A stretch of DNA of 64,000 nucleotides from Bdellovibrionales bacterium (GTDB lineage: Bacteria; Bdellovibrionota; Bdellovibrionia; Bdellovibrionales; UBA1609), in assembly GCA_023301025.1 (NCBI GenBank), contig JALZUR010000015.1:1-64000 (forward strand), read 5' to 3'. Under the pieces are notes generated by a model. The model searched no databases. It had not been told where the DNA came from and saw nothing but the letters and a program-made list of their open reading frames with translations. Shown in pieces: positions 61,100-64,000 of the stretch. A program made the position numbers and the translations under genes. Position 1 is the stretch's first letter; each line of letters starts with the position of its first letter.

Positions 61100-61835
61100 T
61101 TCAGGACGATTAATGATCCCTGATGACGAAGAAGGGGGAGATGACAGTGGTGAATGGATCATGTCCTATGCCGATACTGTTACTCTTCTTTTATGTTTCT
61201 TTATTATATTTTTTGCTGAATTTAAAAAGAAATCAGAAAAAGATCTTCTTTTAGATTTAAGTAAAAATGTTAATCAAAGTGCTGATGAGTCAGACTCTGG
61301 AAGAAAGAAAGCAGAAACACTTTCTAAAATTGAGTCAGAGGTAAGATCTGAATTAGCACAGTTTGAAGTAAAAAAGTTAAAACTAGGTATTGTAAGGCGT
61401 AGAAAAGAGATTTTAGTTAGACTTTATGAAAGAGATTTTTTTCATATTGGAAGCTATTTGCTTAAAGATAATGGTAAAAATGTACTTAAAGTGGTTTCAA
61501 ATCTTTTAAGACCCCATCAAGATAAGATTATTTTAAGGGTTGAAGGGCACTCCGATAGTCTTGCAGTAAATCCGTTGTCTCCATATAAGACAAACTTAAA
61601 TTTAAGTTCTTTACGAGCATCTCAAGCTGCAAATGTTTTAATAGACAATGGTCTATATGAGAACAAGATTAGAGTACTAGGCTTTGGCTCAGCAAATAGA
61701 ATTGTAAATGATAGGCTTCCCGCAAGTGAGGGTGGCAAATACCTACCAAAAATGGGTCTCAAAAACAGACGAATTGAGATCCGAATTCAGACATTAGACG
61801 AGAACGCCGACAAATTCGTTAATGTTGGAGAATAG
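61089..61835 (+). CDS. motB: MotB-type stator protein with OmpA-like peptidoglycan-binding domain
   Basis: GEWIMSYADTVTLLLCFFIIFFAEF (conserved Asp retained); VEGHSDSLAVNPL..NLNLSSLRASQAANVLIDNG. Confidence 0.9.
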   Translation: MQRNSGRLMIPDDEEGGDDSGEWIMSYADTVTLLLCFFIIFFAEFKKKSEKDLLLDLSKNVNQSADESDSGRKKAETLSKIESEVRSELAQFEVKKLKLGIVRRRKEILVRLYERDFFHIGSYLLKDNGKNVLKVVSNLLRPHQDKIILRVEGHSDSLAVNPLSPYKTNLNLSSLRASQAANVLIDNGLYENKIRVLGFGSANRIVNDRLPASEGGKYLPKMGLKNRRIEIRIQTLDENADKFVNVGE

Positions 61836-61847
61836 TGGGGGTAAAAA

Positions 61848-63512
61848 TTGAAATCACTTAAGTACTTAGCTTTATTAGGTTTGTTTGTATCGGTGCAAGC
61901 ATTTGGTTTAAAGGCAGATATAAATACTGTTAAAGCTTATCATAACGATGAGATCAATCAGCTTTTAACGGACTATACACTAGAAGACAGTTTAAACATT
62001 CGTGTGGAACTAAAAAGAAAAGACACTAAGCTAACAGAGCAAGAGATTGTAAGTATTCCTGGTTTGTACCAAAAAACTGGAGAATTTTCTGAAGTTGATT
62101 TAGGAAAAGTTTTAAATTTATACGACAGAAAAATTGTTTTGATCCAAAAAAGACAAGTTTCTAACGAAGAGATGGATTTAGTAAAATCATCTTTAAAAGA
62201 CAGGCTCTACCTTCCAGAAGATGTTCAATACACTGTCTTAGACGACACTCCAAAGATACAAGAAGCTGTATCTAATATTTCAAATGATTTCTTTTTTGGA
62301 GCTTATGTAACTTTGATCAAAAAAGGTCAATTTTTATGGATTCTTATTTTTTCAATTGGTTTCATAATTGCTCTTTATGTACTTGCTAAAGTTTGGAAAG
62401 GAAAATCACAAGGTGCAGATGCTGGTGGTTCTTCAGAACTTTCAATGTCTGGTGGTGGATTAGAAGCATCTAATGATAAGATTTCTGATAAGAATGACGA
62501 TAATACACATGGTGCACAAGGTGGATTTACAGAGTCTGATTTAGAAACATTCAATTTTAAGTCACTTTGCTCAAATTTAACAGAGGCATATGCACAATCT
62601 CCTGGATCTACATCTCAAGTTTTATGGCAACAGATTCCTGATTTTAAATCTCAAATTCAATTTTATGAAATAATTAAGATACAAAAAGATATATCTGATA
62701 ATGTATATCAAATTTTAGATAGCATTTTTAGTTTTAAATCTAGATCAAATTCTGCTAGCAATCTTAGATCGCAAGGTTTTAGTAAGCACACGCTTTCTAA
62801 TATCTCTGTTGAATTAGCAAAAATTAAATTTTCTGATGTGCATAATGAACATGAAGAAGTTTTATCTGAAATATATCCAAACTGTGCAGATCATAAGTCT
62901 GAGCTCTATGAAAAAGGTTTGGAGACACATTATCTTGTTTTGTATAAAATTTTTAAAGATGATTTTATGAACTATCTATCTACAAGTAAGAATTCAAATA
63001 TTATGGATAAAGTTAATGATCTTTTAACTTTTGACCCATCATCTGATCATCCTGAGTCTTCAAAATATAAAGCTTTTGTTAGTTTCTTAAAAGAGAGTAA
63101 CTTTGGTGTTAAAGATAAGAGTCAAAAAACTGTAAATAATAAAGTTGTTCAGATGCTTTATAATCTTTCTGAAGATGATCTTTCTAATGTAAAAGCATTA
63201 AAAGAAAGTGATGAACTTAAATCACTAGTACCAAGACTGTCTTGGGTAAACAGTGAAGATTCAAATAGACTTAAATCATTTTTGACTAATCTTGATGGAC
63301 ATCAACTTAAACTTTTTCTTGATGAAGAGAGCACTTACAGCAGCGCGATTTCTGAATTAGATGATAGAACAAAGTTTAGATTGACTGAAAAAGCCTCAAA
63401 GGGTGATCAAGAAAAAATTGATTGGACGTCTTTAAGAGAAAAAATAAAACTGTTTTACAGTTATGAAAGCGACAAAGGTAACGAGCAACATTATGAGAAA
63501 AAAGCCAGTTAG
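61848..63512 (+). CDS. Exported single-pass membrane protein with large cytoplasmic helical domain, cotranscribed with motAB
   Basis: Signal peptide, periplasmic segment, TM WILIFSIGFIIALYVLAKVW, long C-terminal helical region. Confidence 0.75.
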   Translation: MKSLKYLALLGLFVSVQAFGLKADINTVKAYHNDEINQLLTDYTLEDSLNIRVELKRKDTKLTEQEIVSIPGLYQKTGEFSEVDLGKVLNLYDRKIVLIQKRQVSNEEMDLVKSSLKDRLYLPEDVQYTVLDDTPKIQEAVSNISNDFFFGAYVTLIKKGQFLWILIFSIGFIIALYVLAKVWKGKSQGADAGGSSELSMSGGGLEASNDKISDKNDDNTHGAQGGFTESDLETFNFKSLCSNLTEAYAQSPGSTSQVLWQQIPDFKSQIQFYEIIKIQKDISDNVYQILDSIFSFKSRSNSASNLRSQGFSKHTLSNISVELAKIKFSDVHNEHEEVLSEIYPNCADHKSELYEKGLETHYLVLYKIFKDDFMNYLSTSKNSNIMDKVNDLLTFDPSSDHPESSKYKAFVSFLKESNFGVKDKSQKTVNNKVVQMLYNLSEDDLSNVKALKESDELKSLVPRLSWVNSEDSNRLKSFLTNLDGHQLKLFLDEESTYSSAISELDDRTKFRLTEKASKGDQEKIDWTSLREKIKLFYSYESDKGNEQHYEKKAS

Positions 63513-64000
63513 TAGATTTTTATTTGTTATATTTTTAGGAACTTGCTTTTCGCTTCCGAGCTTAGCAAGTTCTTTGTCGTTGACTACAGCTCTACAGCAA
63601 GAAAACTTTGTCTCTGACAGCAATCAAGATGTATCAAGAACAGCTATTGGTGCTGTAGGTGCTGAATTTGAAATGAATGTTGATCATCATTGGTCTGCAG
63701 GTATCTTTGGTGGTGCACAAACAAGCATTATCTCTCAAGAAAACCTAAGTTTTGGTGTTGGTGGTTTTATAAACTATTACTTTAAAGGTAGTCCTATAAA
63801 ATCTGAGTTTAAAAACTCTTCATCTTATATTTCTGGGCTTAGCAGAACTTCTTTTTTTGGTGGTCTTGGTGTAGAGCAAAGATTTTTAAATTCTGAAAAT
63901 GTTAAAAGTGAAAGTGCTGGTGGTCCATTTTTAAGAGTGGGTGGGCGCTACATTTGGAATTCAAACTTATTCTTAAGTGCTAACTTAAAGTTTTTACTAG
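63493..64000 (+). CDS. Outer-membrane beta-barrel-like protein (3' truncated by window)
   Basis: ATG 63493, signal peptide RFLFVIFLGTCFSLPSLAS, amphipathic strands; open to the window end. Confidence 0.7.
   Translation, partial: MRKKPVSRFLFVIFLGTCFSLPSLASSLSLTTALQQENFVSDSNQDVSRTAIGAVGAEFEMNVDHHWSAGIFGGAQTSIISQENLSFGVGGFINYYFKGSPIKSEFKNSSSYISGLSRTSFFGGLGVEQRFLNSENVKSESAGGPFLRVGGRYIWNSNLFLSANLKFLL

Overview
Low-GC (AT-rich) bacterial chromosomal window, densely coded. Gene content and the many TPR, lipoprotein and envelope genes suggest a Bdellovibrio/Bacteriovorax-like Gram-negative (inference only). From left to right: the 3' end of a Lys/Ala/Thr-rich histone-H1-like gene; mdh-sucC-sucD-ndk; a TPR lipoprotein, RodZ-like and PHP-like run; ferredoxin; DnaQ-type exonuclease; nadE; a pilin-like gene; tRNA-Asn; a peptidoglycan salvage cluster (GH25 lysozyme, NagZ, DppBC-like permease, AnmK, MurU-like, AmgK-like); a secreted coiled-coil gene behind a sigma-54 promoter; PBP1A; UvrA; an ABC exporter; a sigma-54 activator; an M13 peptidase; a structured RNA candidate; xseAB-ispA-tlyA; a degenerate patatin; pepP; glpD; mreB with a histidine-kinase run; phaR; a TPR/lipoprotein overlap; prkA-yeaH-spoVR; and a terminal cluster combining a 1591-aa FN3/IPT/GLUG surface lipoprotein, a PEGA lipoprotein, MotA/MotB-type stators, an unfamiliar single-pass membrane protein and an outer-membrane barrel. 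The most interesting items are the terminal MotAB-adhesin cluster (a candidate trans-envelope motor or gliding system), the peptidoglycan salvage island with four palindromic operator-like repeats (AAACTnnnAGTTT) in its divergent promoter, the structured RNA upstream of xseA, and the patatin-like lipoprotein that has lost its catalytic Ser and Asp. No mobile elements, CRISPR arrays or rRNA genes were found.
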